From Viscum album (lineage: Eukaryota > Streptophyta > Magnoliopsida > Santalales > Viscaceae): DNA of 64,000 bases. The position numbers were made by a program, and so were the translations under genes. Of the stretch, positions 46,675-58,277 are shown one piece after another; position 1 is the stretch's first letter; every line of letters begins with the position of its first letter. Location: NCBI GenBank assembly GCA_963277665.1, contig OY728136.1:1977858576-1977922575 (forward strand), read 5' to 3'. The notes under the pieces are model-generated. The model did not search any database. It saw only the letters and a program-made list of their open reading frames with translations, and was not told the DNA's origin.

Positions 46675-49428
46675 ATGTCCGCCTACACCCGCGATTTCTC
46701 AAACAGACTAGTTAGGGTGGAAAGTCCTAGGATAGGGGAGTCAAGTGAACCTAAGGGATTGTTTAAATCAGATTAAAATATTCTTGAAGCCCCAAAGTCA
46801 GAACTTGAAACAAGTTCAATAGAGGTTCATCCACAAAATCAAATTGTAAACCCTGGGGGGAATCAAATGGGAAACCAAAACCAAGAAGCTCCAAACTTAG
46901 GGAATGTAGTTGATCAAACCATGAACGACTACCTCACTTCAGCTTGGACCAATGCCCCCTCATGAATTAGACATAATTCCATAGGAGACACCAACTACAT
47001 ATTCAAACCCCATGTCCTAAACCACCTTCCAACCTTTCATGGGATGGAGTCAGAAATGTCATACCTTCATGTCAAAGAGTTCAACGACATTGTTGAAACC
47101 ATGTGTCCCCCACATCAACTAGAATCCGCTAAGATGAGGCTATTTCCTTTTTCATTAAAGTATTGAGCTAAAAATTGGCTAAACAACTTGAGACCTGCAT
47201 CAATCCACTCTTGGGACCAACTACAAAGAGAATTCTACAAAAAATACTTCCCTCATCACAAAACAATTGCACTTAAAAAGAGCATCCAAAACTTTTTTGA
47301 AAAAGAGGGAGAGTCATTTTATGAAACATGGGAGAGGTTCAAAGACACCCTAAACATGGTTCCACACTATGGGTTTTCCATACCTGAACAAGTGAGAATT
47401 TTCTATGAAGGGTTGGGTCCGGGTAATAAACAATTCATTGACGTGATGTGTAATGGAACTTTTAAAAACAAGGACCCAAATGATGCTTACGAGTATCTGG
47501 AAAGTCTGGCTGAACAAAACCAAACTTGGGGAACTTCACCTTATTCTGAAAAGCCACAAAGAAACACTGGAATTCATACACTTAGAGAAGAGGAAAGCCT
47601 TAGGTCTAAACTCGCAGCACTCTCTAGGAAGGTTGAAGAGATAGACCTTAGGAAAGTCCATGAAATCCAAAATGTAGACCTTGTTTGCACAATTTGTGAT
47701 AAACATGACCATAAAACAGACAACTGCCCAACCATTCCATCCATCAAGGATGTTCTTCTAGGAGGACCCCCAGCGAAAGTCAATGCCCTAAACTTTCAAA
47801 AGCCTCAATACCAAAACACCTTCAATCCAAGGTACAATGACCACCCAGGCTTTCGATGGAAGGATAACCAACAACATATCCAACCACAAGGGAAAAATCC
47901 TTACCCTCAACAGAACTACCAAACCCATAACCAGTTCCAAACCCAACCTATCCAATACCAACAGCCATCGGTCCATTTTCAACAAACCATCCCACCTCCA
48001 AAATATCCCCCTGGGATAAACCAACCTACTCAATCACCAACCCAAACTGTTCCACAAAGCCTACTAGAACAACTGTGCAAACAAATGGAGAGGATGAACT
48101 CAGAAGTCTCTTACCTAAAACAAGAACTTCAAACCATAAAAACAGGAAAGGCACCCATGCCTACTCAGGCGGTGCCATCCTCAACTTCAAGGGGAGAGTC
48201 AAGTTGTGCTCAAACAACTCATGAACAACTAAAGGCTGTGACTGTTTTAAGAAGTGGGAAATCAATTGAGAAACCTGAACAACTAATTCAAAACCCACAT
48301 GAAGATTCAAACTTGGATGAAAATTTAAATGAACCACAAGATCAAACTGAGGAAACTGATAACAATGTGAAAGAAACAACTCTTCAACAAACAACCCCAC
48401 AACCTGCACCATTTCCCCAACGCATGAGGGGGAAATCCAAGCCTGAACTGAGTGAAACGTTGAGGGAAATATTTTCACAAGTCAAGTTGAAAATACCCCT
48501 TCTCGATGCCATCCAAACTATACCTGCCTACTCAAAGTACCTTAAGGACTTGTGCACTTTTAAAAGAAAATTTTCACATAAAAATCAAGTCTTTTTGGCT
48601 GCTAATGTGAGTACCACCATTCAAGGGACCATTCCTCCTAAGTTGAAAGACCCAGGTTTCCCTTACATAAATGTTGAACTAGGAGAAAGCAAAGTTGTCA
48701 AGGCCTTGTGTGACCTAGGTGCTAGTGTCAATCTCATCCCATATGCTGTGTACTGCCAGTTAGGCCTAGAAGAACTCCAACCCACATCTGTCACACTTCA
48801 ACTTGCTGATCGTAGCATTAGGGTTCCAAAGGGGATTTTAAAGGACGTTCTGGTAAAGGTTGAAAACTTCATCTACCCTGCTGATTTCATTGTCCTTGAA
48901 AACCATCCAAATTTAGGAAATAAGGAACAAACCCCAATCATCCTTGGTCGTCCTTTCCTTGCAACAATCAACTCTGTTATCTGAGTCCGAAATGGGAACA
49001 TGACCATCACCTTTGGGAACATGAGTCTAGACTTGAACATCTATAATGCAAGCTCACAAATAGGGGATGACGAGGACATTCATGAAGTAAACATGATAGG
49101 AAGCATTGATAATGAATCCATGGAACATCAAGGAATATTTTATGAATGTTTAAGTCAAGATGAGATTGATTTCCTTTGTTCATATGAAAGAAGTTTATCT
49201 CCTTGGATTGAATCATTTTCAAATTGCTCTTATAATGAATTCTTAGGTCCAACAATCAGTGAAACCTTTCAAGAAACCAATTTCATGGAGACCAATCAAA
49301 CTTCCTTCCCTAAATCTGATCAAGCCAGTCTAGTAGCTGAAACTTCTATATGTGGGGAATCAATCATATCTGAAACTCTAAAAAAATTGAACTTGATCCA
49401 ATGTCCCAATCTTCAGCTGAAATTCTGA
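46675..49428 (+). pseudogene. Gag-protease reading frame of the Athila element, four stops
   Basis: The frame opens at ATG 46675 (MSAYTRDFSN). In-frame stops lie at 46774-46776, 46963-46965, 47164-47166 and 48982-48984, and the frame ends at 49426-49428. From 47188 to 48984 it is open for 598 codons. Gag capsid wording (WDQLQREFYKKYFPHHKT, SFYETWERFKD) is at about 47210-47420. A CCHC zinc knuckle (CTICDKHDHKTDNC) is near 47690. Protease follows with LCDLGASVNLIP at about 48712-48745 (D-L-G-A at the active site, usual in Athila) and IILGRPFLATI near 48940. A spacer (49000-49428) leads to RT. As it stands no full Gag can be made. Confidence 0.88.
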
Positions 49429-52349
49429 ACCAACCTGTTCTTGAATTGAAGGAACTTCCTGCTACACTCAAGTATGCTTTCCTAGGGGACAATCAAACAC
49501 ATCCTATTGTCATTTATTCTTCTCTTGAATCCAATCATGAGAGGATGCTTCTAGATGTCCTTAGGAAACATAAGAAAGCCATTGGTTGGACCCTGTCTGA
49601 TATTCCTGGGATTAGCCCACTTATCGGGACTCATAGGATTGTTCTGGAATCTGATTCAAAGCCATGTCGTCAACCTCAACGGCGACTCAATCCTAATATC
49701 ATGGAGCTAGTAAAGAAAGAACTTATGAAATTGTTGAAAGCTGGTATCATATATCCCATAGCTGAGAGTGAATGGGTGAGCCCAATCCAAGTGGTTCCAA
49801 AAAAGGCTGGAATCACAGTGATAACCAATGAGGATGGAGAGATTTTTCCAACAAGGGTGAGTAGTGGATGGAGGGTCTTCATTGACTATAGGAAACTAAA
49901 CTCATTCACCAAGAAGGACCATTTCCCCTTACTATTCATTGAACAAGTCCTTGAGAGAGTGGAAGGTCATGCCTTCTACTGTTTCTTAGATGGGTACTCG
50001 GGGTACAATCAAATTGAGGTCTCCCTAGAGGATCAAGGGAAGACTACATTCACATGTCCTTTCGGTACCTTTGCCTTCAAACACATGCCCTTCGGGTTAT
50101 GCAATGCCCCTGGAACCTTCCAGCGGTGCATGATGGGAATCTTCTCAGACATGGTAGGGGATTTTCTTGAGGTCTTCATGGATGACTTCTCTGTGTTTGG
50201 GGATAATTTTGAGGGATGTCTGCAGAATGTGGAGAGAGTCTTGTCAAGATGTGAGGAAAAAAATTTGGTCCTAAACTGGGAAAAATGCCATTTCATGGTT
50301 AAAGAGGGACTTGTTCTAGGCCATCTGGTCTCGAGTAGGGGGATTGAAGTTGATAAAGCAAAGGTTGACATCATTCGTCACCTTCCATCACCCAAAACTG
50401 TCAAGGAAGTGAGGTCTTTCTTAGGACATGCTGGTTTCTATAGAAGATTCATCAAGGACTTTAGTTCAATATCCCGTCCCCTTTGTGCTCTCTTAGTAAA
50501 GGATGCTCCATTTGTTTGGACAGAAAGCTGTGAGGGTTCATTCTCAACCCTCAAATCCTCTCTCACCTCTCCTCCCATTATGAAATCTCCAAATTGGAAC
50601 CTTCCTTTTGAACTTATGTGTGATGCCAGTGACTTTGCTGTTGGAGCTGTGTTAGGACAACGTTGTGATAAAACTCCTTCTGTCATTGCTTATGCAAGCA
50701 AATCCTTAAATGATTCCCAAATCAACTACACCACCACTGAAAAGGAGTTACTTGCTATTGTGTTTTCCTTAGAGAAGTTTAGGTCCTACCTCTTAGGATC
50801 ACCCATCACTGTGTTCACTGACCATTCTGTACTAAAATACCTCTTCCAAAAACAAGATGCTAAGGCTAGACTGATTAGGTGGGTCCTTCTCTTACAAGAA
50901 TTTGACCTCACAATCAAGGATAAAAAGGGAGTTGAAAATGTTGTAGTTGATCACCTCTCTAGGATGGAATTCAAAGACAACTCAAATCACCTTTCTATGT
51001 CTGATTCGTTTCCTGATGAACACTTATACTCTGTGACTGACTGCCCTTGGTATGCTGACATAGAAAATTTCTTAGTGACAGGAGTCATTCCAAAATTATT
51101 AGGGACTCAAGCTCGAAGGAAATTCCTTTCTGATGTTAGACACTATGTGTTTGATGATCCATACCTCTATAAGTTCTGCCCTGACCAAGTCATTAGGAGG
51201 TGTGTTCCAGAATCTGAACAAGAGTCCATCCTTAAATTCTGTCATAGTGAGGCATGTGGAGGTCACTTTTCCTCTAAGAAAACATCTGCTAAGATTCTTC
51301 AATGTGTTCTTTTCTGGCCCACCCTCTCAAGGGACTCCTACACATTTTGTCAAAGCTGTCCTAGGTGTCAACAAGTAGGGTCCATCACAAAAAGGAATCA
51401 AATGCCACTCACTCCCATCTTAGTGGTTGAAATATTTGACTGTTGGGGAATTGATTTCATGGGTCCCTTCCCAAACTCTCGGGGATACCTCTACATAATC
51501 TTAGCTGTTTATTATGTCTCAAAATGGGTTGAGGCCATTCCCACTAAGTCCAATGATCATCAAGTTGTGATTCGATTTCTAAAAGAGAACATATTTTCAA
51601 GATTTGGAATTCCTAGGGCTATAATCAGTGATCGAGGAACCCATTTCTGCAACCGCCCATTCGCTTCACTCATGTCTAAGTATGGTATTTCTCATAAATT
51701 TTCCACTGCATACCATCCTCAAACCAATGGTCAAGCTGAGTTAACGAATAGGGAGATTAATCAAATTCTTGAAAAAACTGTCAACCCCTCTAGGAAAGAT
51801 TGGTCTGAGAAACTCTTAGATGCTCTTTGGGCCTATAGAACTGCATATAAAACCATTTTAGGAATGTCCCCATATAGGTTGGTTTATGGTAAAGCATGCC
51901 ATTTTCCAGTGGAGATTGAACATAAGGCCTTTTGGGCAATTAAGAAAATGGATTATGACCTCTCATTGGCCGGAACAAAAAGGAAATTAGATCTCAATGA
52001 ACTGGAGGAACTAAGGATGGAGGCTTATGAAAATTCAAGGATCAATAAAGCTAGAGTTCAAGACTACCAATCTAGGAATATCAAGGTCAAACATTTTGAA
52101 CCAGGAAAACTTGTACTCTTGTATAGTTCAAAACTTCATTTACATCCGGGAAAGTTAAGGTCTAGATGGTCAGGACCTTTCATAGTGCATCATGTATTCC
52201 CCCATGGGGCAGTAGAGATTCAAGATCCCACAAGTGGTCACATTTTCAAGGTCAATGGTCAAAGGTTAAAAACATTCGTTGAATCATTCAATAAACAGGA
52301 AATAGATGTTGAGTTAATTGATCCAATCTATGAACCAGGAAAAAAATGA
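49386..52349 (+). CDS. Reverse transcriptase - RNase H - integrase of the Athila element
   Basis: An intact frame; the first ATG is at 49401 (982 codons), but the frame is open from 49386, where it takes over from gag-protease by a -1 step. Residues counted from 49401: RT about 100-345 with FMDDF at 259-263; RNase H about 400-520 with catalytic Asp at 408 (MCDASDF) and the [10 protein letters not shown] and [10 protein letters not shown] blocks; integrase zinc finger from about 613 ([15 protein letters not shown]); catalytic triad D685, D744, E780 with the 35-residue spacing; GPF/Y module (SRWSGPFIV) near the C-terminus. All key residues are present. It would act in virus-like particles and the nucleus, but it depends on Gag, which is broken here. 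Probably made only as part of a polyprotein. Confidence 0.92.
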   Translation: MELDPMSQSSAEILNQPVLELKELPATLKYAFLGDNQTHPIVIYSSLESNHERMLLDVLRKHKKAIGWTLSDIPGISPLIGTHRIVLESDSKPCRQPQRRLNPNIMELVKKELMKLLKAGIIYPIAESEWVSPIQVVPKKAGITVITNEDGEIFPTRVSSGWRVFIDYRKLNSFTKKDHFPLLFIEQVLERVEGHAFYCFLDGYSGYNQIEVSLEDQGKTTFTCPFGTFAFKHMPFGLCNAPGTFQRCMMGIFSDMVGDFLEVFMDDFSVFGDNFEGCLQNVERVLSRCEEKNLVLNWEKCHFMVKEGLVLGHLVSSRGIEVDKAKVDIIRHLPSPKTVKEVRSFLGHAGFYRRFIKDFSSISRPLCALLVKDAPFVWTESCEGSFSTLKSSLTSPPIMKSPNWNLPFELMCDASDFAVGAVLGQRCDKTPSVIAYASKSLNDSQINYTTTEKELLAIVFSLEKFRSYLLGSPITVFTDHSVLKYLFQKQDAKARLIRWVLLLQEFDLTIKDKKGVENVVVDHLSRMEFKDNSNHLSMSDSFPDEHLYSVTDCPWYADIENFLVTGVIPKLLGTQARRKFLSDVRHYVFDDPYLYKFCPDQVIRRCVPESEQESILKFCHSEACGGHFSSKKTSAKILQCVLFWPTLSRDSYTFCQSCPRCQQVGSITKRNQMPLTPILVVEIFDCWGIDFMGPFPNSRGYLYIILAVYYVSKWVEAIPTKSNDHQVVIRFLKENIFSRFGIPRAIISDRGTHFCNRPFASLMSKYGISHKFSTAYHPQTNGQAELTNREINQILEKTVNPSRKDWSEKLLDALWAYRTAYKTILGMSPYRLVYGKACHFPVEIEHKAFWAIKKMDYDLSLAGTKRKLDLNELEELRMEAYENSRINKARVQDYQSRNIKVKHFEPGKLVLLYSSKLHLHPGKLRSRWSGPFIVHHVFPHGAVEIQDPTSGHIFKVNGQRLKTFVESFNKQEIDVELIDPIYEPGKK

Positions 52350-52705
52350 TAAATTTGGGACCTATGTCGGGCTAACTACGTTAAACAAAGCACTGCACGG
52401 GAGGCAACCCGTGGTTTTTATGTTTCTAATCTTTCTGAATCATCTTTATTTTTTTCAAATAAGATTACTTAATCATTTTTATATTTAAAAATAAAAAAAT
52501 AGACTTTTGACCTGTTCTTCTATTATGAGTATGGATGGGTACGAAAGAGGAGCACCATATTCATCTGTGTCACGTGGTGTGATCCTTGAGTAATACCTTA
52601 CCCAGAAATTTAAAAAGAAGACAATGTATCATCAGTTTATTTTGTTTTTATTATTCAATAGGTTAAGAAAAATAAAAATAAAAATATAATAATACAAAAA
52701 AAAAA

Positions 52706-52820
52706 GTCCACGCCATAGGCCGTGGGGTAAACCCCGTCACAACCGGCGAAGCCGCGGGGACTCGAACCCGGGACCGAAGGGAGACAGGGGCGCGCGCTTA
52801 CCACTGACCTGCGGCTTCTT
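52706..52820 (-). mobile_element. tRNA-derived SINE in the Athila 3' region
   Basis: The minus strand reads a tRNA-like head with A box (TCAGTGGTAAGCGCG, 52794-52808) and B box (GGTTCGAGTCC, 52758-52768), then a short tRNA-unrelated part ending GGCGTGGAC and a run of T (52696-52705). The T-rich end resembles Au-type plant SINEs. It is not a functional tRNA gene, because the acceptor stem does not close. The same SINE sits at the same site in the minus-strand relative. Confidence 0.75.
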
Positions 52821-53177
52821 GTGCTACCTTATTCTATAATTTTTATATATATTCTTATATTTTACTTCCTTTAGTATATAAATATATATATATATATATA
52901 TTGTTTGTTTTTGTTTGTTTTGTTTGTTTTGTTTGTTTTGTTTTTTCCTTTTTCCACTAGGGAACTTTGCAAGCGAAATGGATATCAAAGGAATAAATTC
53001 GAGCGGCAAGAACTTCAAACTTCAACCACCAGGTGACTTCATTCCATAATCCTCATTTTCAATTTCCTTTTTAAATTTTTATTCCCTGTCTCTACTCCTA
53101 ATTTTTCATTTCTTCAAACACTGGGGACAGTGTTGTTTTAAGTTGGGGGGGAGATAAAATAAAAAAATGCTTTTGTG

Positions 53178-53477
53178 TCAAAAACAAAAATTGAATGATT
53201 TGAAAAAAAAAGTAAATGGAAGGAAAAATTCCTTTAACTTTGAACATGGTAATACACATTGCACACTTTGAAACTGAATATCAAATAATTTAGCATGCCC
53301 TGATTCTGATTTTAATCCTTGTATAATTTCATGAGCATAGATTTTGGAAAGTGTGGCTGTCCAATGTGATATTTCATCGTTTATATTTTCATCCAAATAA
53401 AAAAAAATGCCACAATGCACGTCCTCTAGACTGTGGGGTACTAATTTGAATTTTTGGGGTCCCATAATAAATAGCAT
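53178..53477 (-). other. Antisense open frame, 99 codons, in the Athila 3' region
   Basis: Minus-strand frame starting MLFIMGPQKFK with AHEIIQGLKSESGHAKLFD in the middle. The relative on the other strand has the same DNA (about 60750-61010) at high identity but with two stops (W to stop, Q to stop). Some Tat/Grande-type elements carry antisense genes in this place, Athila usually not. No domain is recognised and coding is unproven. Confidence 0.25.
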
Positions 53478-54200
53478 AGGATGGTTTTATTTTTATGAAT
53501 AATATGAGTATTCAAAAAAAATTAAAAAAAAATATTAAAAAATAAAAAATAAAAAATAAAAATAAAAATTTGCGTGTAGAGCAATGGATTGATAAAATGC
53601 GAGGCTTTCGGCACTTGGGGATCGTGACTCCAGAGTTTTCTAGCCCTGAGTTTTTCAATCTATCTCTATTTATGGTAATATGACTTTGTTTTTGATTAAG
53701 TTAACTCGAGACGATGCCCGAGTATGTGGGTTTCACTTGGTGCCCTAAGGCCTTTGAGTCTGTGAGTCATCGGCAAAGTCTTGCTACATGGGTTAATTTG
53801 ATTAATTGCAATCTCAATTACTATAGCAATATTGCAAAAAAAAATCAAAAAAAAAGAGGGATGAAGAATACTCATATTAGGATTAAATGTGATTCCACCT
53901 AGCGCTTCCATGATTTTCCCCTTGAATGAAAATGAACCCCCATATCTATTGTGATTCACAACACATCATTACACCTAATTGAGTTGGATGAAGAATGATG
54001 ATGGATTTGATCAAAGGAATGGGCTTGGAATTGAGATCTGCTTATGAAAATATCTCGTATTAAAATATTTTGATGGGTTTCATGATTGTTTGGTATAAGG
54101 TTTTTTTGGTGATCATTGTGTATTAAAATGTTTTTGGAAAAGGGAATTCGAATTTCATTTTTGATGAGATATATTTTGCTCGGGACTAGCAAAACTCAAG

Positions 54201-54210
54201 TTGGGGGGTG
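54201..54210 (+). other. Polypurine tract of the Athila element
   Basis: AAGTTGGGGGGTG ends directly before the 3' LTR (TGATTATCC). The relative has the inverse CACCCCCCAACTT at about 60033-60045. Confidence 0.85.
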
Positions 54211-55938
54211 TGATTATCCACTAAATGAGGCTAATATTCATTGGTAATATATATAATATTCATGTTCTTTATTATTCATAAACACCATTTTAGTGCATTT
54301 TACACTTTGAACATCATTTCACATTATGATTGTAATACCTTCTTAAAATGCACTATTATGTGGTACTTTTTTTAATATCATTTAAAGTAAAAAATGATTC
54401 ATCTGATTATACATATTTTAATTTGATAATTTATCTAAACTCCAATATGAACATGTTTCATTCAGGGATCAATGGAGAATTCATGGAGGATGATGGAGAT
54501 ATTTGGCAATGAAAGGAAGCAATTCTGGAGAAGGCAGATTGGACATCATCTCACTGATGAGACTGTGGGGCCCAACATACAGTCCCAATTAATCCCAAAT
54601 TTCGTGGGATGCTATAAGATATGTATAGGAACAAATCACTCTTCAGGAGTTAATGCTGATTAGGCCTCCATGGTGGTCATTTAGGCGGCCCAAGTTAGAG
54701 ATACAATTCTGGGCCAGATTCTGCGGCCCAGAAAAACAGTCCACTAATTTGATCATATCTCGGAATACACAACTCCAAATGGGCCCAAATTTTACAGGCG
54801 GTTAGAAGACATCCGGAGATCCATTTTCTTCTTCTATGTACCACTCTGATTCTGCCTTCTAGAAGGTCTTCCAGACGCGTCTGTTCGGTGGATGAAAACT
54901 GGCTGCCACCTCGGGTCAAACGTGGAAAAGTCCAAAATTCCACAAGATTTCCACCACCTATAGCCTACCAAAATTAATTAAGATGCTTTGTACTATTGGT
55001 GTCTCGACCCAAGGCTTCCAAAATTCCTATTTAAGGCAGTGGTGGTGAAGGATTTTAGAATCTTGGATGCTTTTTTCAATTGTAATGTTATGCTGCATTT
55101 TTGTTGCCTCAAATTTGTCTTTCACATGTAAGTTGTTCAATTTAGTTTCTTAAAAAAAGTTCTTCTTCTACTCTTATTCTGTTGTTATTCATATCACTTT
55201 GATACCGTTGGATCAAGGTGTGAATTTATTCACACCAACCCTTGTGAAATTATTCACACAACGGTGGAGTGATCATTTTATTTTTGTTGTTTTCTTTACT
55301 TCTCCATTTCCTCCCTCATGAGTCTACTTTCTGCTTCCATTGAAACCATGGGATCAATGGAGGGATAACCCACTTATGGGTTGATCCAATGGAGTATCAA
55401 GGGGCTGTATTGGATGTTATTTATCACCTAATTAATGTATAATCACTTCTTTAATTGGGATTTTTATTTGATGATTTTTAAACTCCATCGTCCTTGTTGA
55501 ATTTAAGGCCACACACTTCAAGTACTAATACGATCCTTTGCCTTGAAGTGCTCAAAACTTTGATCCTTCAAATGTATAGGTGATTAGTATTAGAGGGTGT
55601 AGGCATTAAACCAGTAAGTGATGATGTTGTTTTATCTCCTTAAATGAACCCATCTCAAATTTAAGAAATTGAAATCATTAAAAAGAAAATACGTCCAATC
55701 CACCCCGAGCGATAACCTAGGATCAACTCATTCTTTTAAATTAAATCCACTTAAATCTTTTAGATATCTTTAAAACCCATCCAAAATCAATTCAAGTTGG
55801 CCACTTCATAGCCAAAAATCCATTTCTTAGGTTGTGTATCTTAGGTATCTTCTTAGGTCTCTGTGGAATCGACAACCCAAGCTACACTACAAGGACTGTT
55901 CTACCCTTCTTCTCTTGGGTAAATTTGGGCGTGAACCA
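54211..55938 (+). repeat. 3' LTR of the Athila element
   Basis: The same length as the 5' LTR (1,728 bp) with about 50 substitutions. Edges TGATTATCC and GTGAACCA. It is followed by CCCCC, matching the bases before the 5' LTR. Confidence 0.92.
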
Positions 55939-55943
55939 CCCCC

Positions 55944-56475
55944 CCTGCCCCACCCCCTAGACAGACCCCCCCTGCCCCACCCCCTCTGCACACCACCCTC
56001 CCCCTACAGACCCCCTCCCCCCTACAGACTTCCTTGCACCCCTCCCTCCCCCCTACCTGCAAACCCACCTTGCACCCCCTCTTGGACACCCCCCCTCCTG
56101 GACATCCCCCCACTCCTGGACACCCCCCTTCCTAGATAGACCCTCTACCCCCTCCCAAGATAGACCTCCCCCCCCCCTCCTGGATACCCCCCCCCCCCTC
56201 CCTTCTGGACATACCCCTCCCCCCTACTTCCTGGACACCCCCCCCCCCCACACACACACACCTTGGATAGCCCCCCTCCCTTCCTGCAGACCCCCTTGTA
56301 CCCCCCCTCCCCCTACCTATAGACCCACCTTGCAGCCCCCCCCCCTCCTGGATAGACCCCCCACCTACAGACCCACCTTGCACCCCCCCCCCCCCTCCTG
56401 GACAACCCCCTCCCTCCCCCCACTCCTGAACAGACCCACCGCCCCACCCTAGACAGACCCCCCTCCTTCCTGGAC
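55944..56475. repeat. C-rich minisatellite block 2 of CACTA 3, right of the Athila insertion
   Basis: Continuation of the block at 44700-44815: units near CTGGACANACCCCC and CTGCAGACCCCC with long C runs. Gly-rich minus-strand and Pro-rich plus-strand frames here are artefacts. Confidence 0.88.
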
Positions 56476-57340
56476 AGATTGTCAAAGCTATGAGGAGGTT
56501 TGATTTTAGGGAATGATCTTGTCAATTGTCATTTGTATGCTACTGTATGGTATTATAATATTTTCATTATCTATAAGGTTGCTACAAGGATAGAGAGTTG
56601 AGACATTCATGTATGAATGATCCAAACTGTTATCCTTGCCTATCACAAAAAGAATTGGTTGATACATCGACAACCTTATAGTACAACAAAAACATAAATC
56701 TAGAAATAAATTGAAGTTATTGTATAACAAAAGAAATTAGGAACATTGAATGTTTCAAGATACCGTAATATGTGATGCACTTTTCTTGATCAATATGCTC
56801 TCTTGGAAGTTGTTCTTACATTGGAAACATGGCATCGTGTTATTTTTAGTAAAACAAGAATCACAAAATTGGTTGTTTATTGTTTAGATTTTACCTAAAT
56901 GTAGAAGAAATCAATATCTATTTATAGAATCTTGATGAAATATGGTGTATTTGGATATATCTAATGTAATTTAAAATATTATATTAAATCTAGATATGTA
57001 TAGGTAAATTCATGCAATGTGGTAGTGGAATCAACCCACCAAATGGAGGATAGATTACAGGATCCAAATCTATCTTTATAAGCTATAATGAAAAAAAGTG
57101 TACATAAGGGCCTAGATTTTTAAAAGAAAAGGTGTTAAATCCATAGTAATAACAACTAGTGGTATCATACAAAATTTTATTTGTTGCAAGTGATATCAAT
57201 CCATGATTTAGTGAAAGCAATTTGTTGTAAATAGGAGGGCATATTTGGAGAAACCTAATCATGAAGAAATGGGGGAGTTAGAGATGGATTGTAATGGTTA
57301 TTCAACCTTATATAAGATTAAAGAAACCAATAGAGATTAA
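56476..57340. other. Spacer in CACTA 3; no gene seen
   Basis: About 860 bp of AT-rich sequence with a 74-codon minus-strand frame (56506-56730) lacking a known domain. It could be intron or decayed transposase DNA of CACTA 3, but I find no diagnostic motif. Confidence 0.5.
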
Positions 57341-57344
57341 CTAC

Positions 57345-57800
57345 ACCCCCTGCCCCCTGCCCCCCCCCCCCCCCTCCCCACTTGCACCACACTTGCACTA
57401 CACTTGCACCCTTCCCACTACCCTGTAGACCCCCCTGAATACCCCCACCCCACCCCCTGCCAGTTTTCCCTCCCGCCACTGCCCCCCTTGCACCCCCTGC
57501 CCCACTACCCCACCCTTATTGCACCCCCTACTCTGCAGACCACCACCCTCTCCCCCCTTGCATCCCACCTACACCCTCCCCCTCCCCCTTGCCCTACGGA
57601 CCTCCCCACTCCCACTGCCCCTGCCCCCCGCCCCCTCCACACACCCCCATCCCCCACCCCTCCCCCCCCCCCCCCTCGCCCTGCAGACCTCCCCCCTCCC
57701 CCTCCCCCTGCCCCCTTCCCCCTGCCCCCCTCCACCCTCCCCCTCCCCCCTGCCCCTACCCTGCAGACCACCCCCTTGCCAGTTCCCCCCCTACCATCTC
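57345..57800. repeat. C-rich minisatellite block 3 of CACTA 3
   Basis: Dense C runs with units near CCCTGCAGACCNCCCCCTTGC. Frames of 80-140 codons on both strands come from the repeat. Very prone to assembly and length errors. Confidence 0.88.
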
Positions 57801-58277
57801 CCTACCAAGAAAGGATGGGATGATGTTTTTTTAAATACCTTGTTCACAATAAGAATATATTAGTGTAAAGGATCGTATATCATGAACGCTTAACTTGCAA
57901 GCAATCCTGGGTCACCTAACTTGAAAAAGGAGACAAAAAAACCACATTTTTTCATGATTTTTTCCATGAGAAGCAGATAATTACCACACCCAATATTCTA
58001 TGGGAGTATGGTTAATTATATATTTATCATGAAGAAGTAATTGGTATGGATGATGATAATTTTAGTCTCTTATTACAGGGACTAGTCCTGCATGCTTAGT
58101 GGCTATCTGAGTTTTCTGGAAGAGCTCTTTGAAGCCTTACCCAGAGTAGTGATTATTAGTGATAATTTCATCTTGGTTTTAGTTTCGAGGGAGCATTAGA
58201 TACCTGAGTTAGTGATTTATAATTACCATTATAGCGCACCCTATCCCAGAGTTTATTATGTTTTATTCAATGTTGCC
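57801..58277. other. Last visible part of CACTA 3 or its flank; no gene seen
   Basis: Unique AT-rich sequence up to the edge of the second Athila-type element. No CACTA terminus is found here, so it is most simply still inside CACTA 3. Confidence 0.45.

Larger units (their letters stand above)
52350..54200 (+). other. 3' untranslated region of the Athila element
   Basis: It holds a SINE on the minus strand (52706-52820), AT simple repeats (52870-52945) and stretches well conserved with the minus-strand relative (60055-61830). No sense-strand gene, and in particular no envelope-like frame. A 99-codon antisense frame lies at 53178-53477. Confidence 0.8.
44816..55938 (+). mobile_element. Athila-type Ty3/gypsy retrotransposon, complete, 11.1 kb
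   Basis: Two direct LTRs of 1,728 bp each (about 50 differences by hand count, near 3%), an Athila-type PBS, a gag-protease region, an RT-RNase H-integrase frame, a 1.86-kb 3' region and a polypurine tract. It is flanked by CCCCC on both sides. Protein wording (FMDDFSVFG in [20 protein letters not shown] and [14 protein letters not shown] after integrase) is that of the Athila clade. No envelope-like gene is present between integrase and 3' LTR, unlike many Athila elements. Structurally whole, but gag-protease is disrupted. Confidence 0.92.
42906..58277. mobile_element. CACTA transposon 3 (left end; interrupted, right end not seen)
   Basis: It starts CACTACTAGAAATTT, a typical CACTA terminus, with hairpin subterminal repeats (42920-43190) directly after. 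It continues as C-rich minisatellite blocks split by the Athila element, so it resumes at 55944. No matching inverse end (AAATTTCTAGTAGTG) occurs in the window; it is probably beyond the second Athila-type insertion at 58278. No transposase domain is recognised in the visible parts. Confidence 0.7.

Noticed and set aside
46439..46711. 90-codon frame at the Athila LTR/PBS junction
   Set aside because: It spans LTR end and PBS, is also present in part in the other LTR, and has no coding signature.
52706..52820. Possible tRNA gene
   Set aside because: A and B boxes are present, but the ends do not form an acceptor stem and the body continues into a SINE tail; the second copy at 61357-61470 behaves the same.
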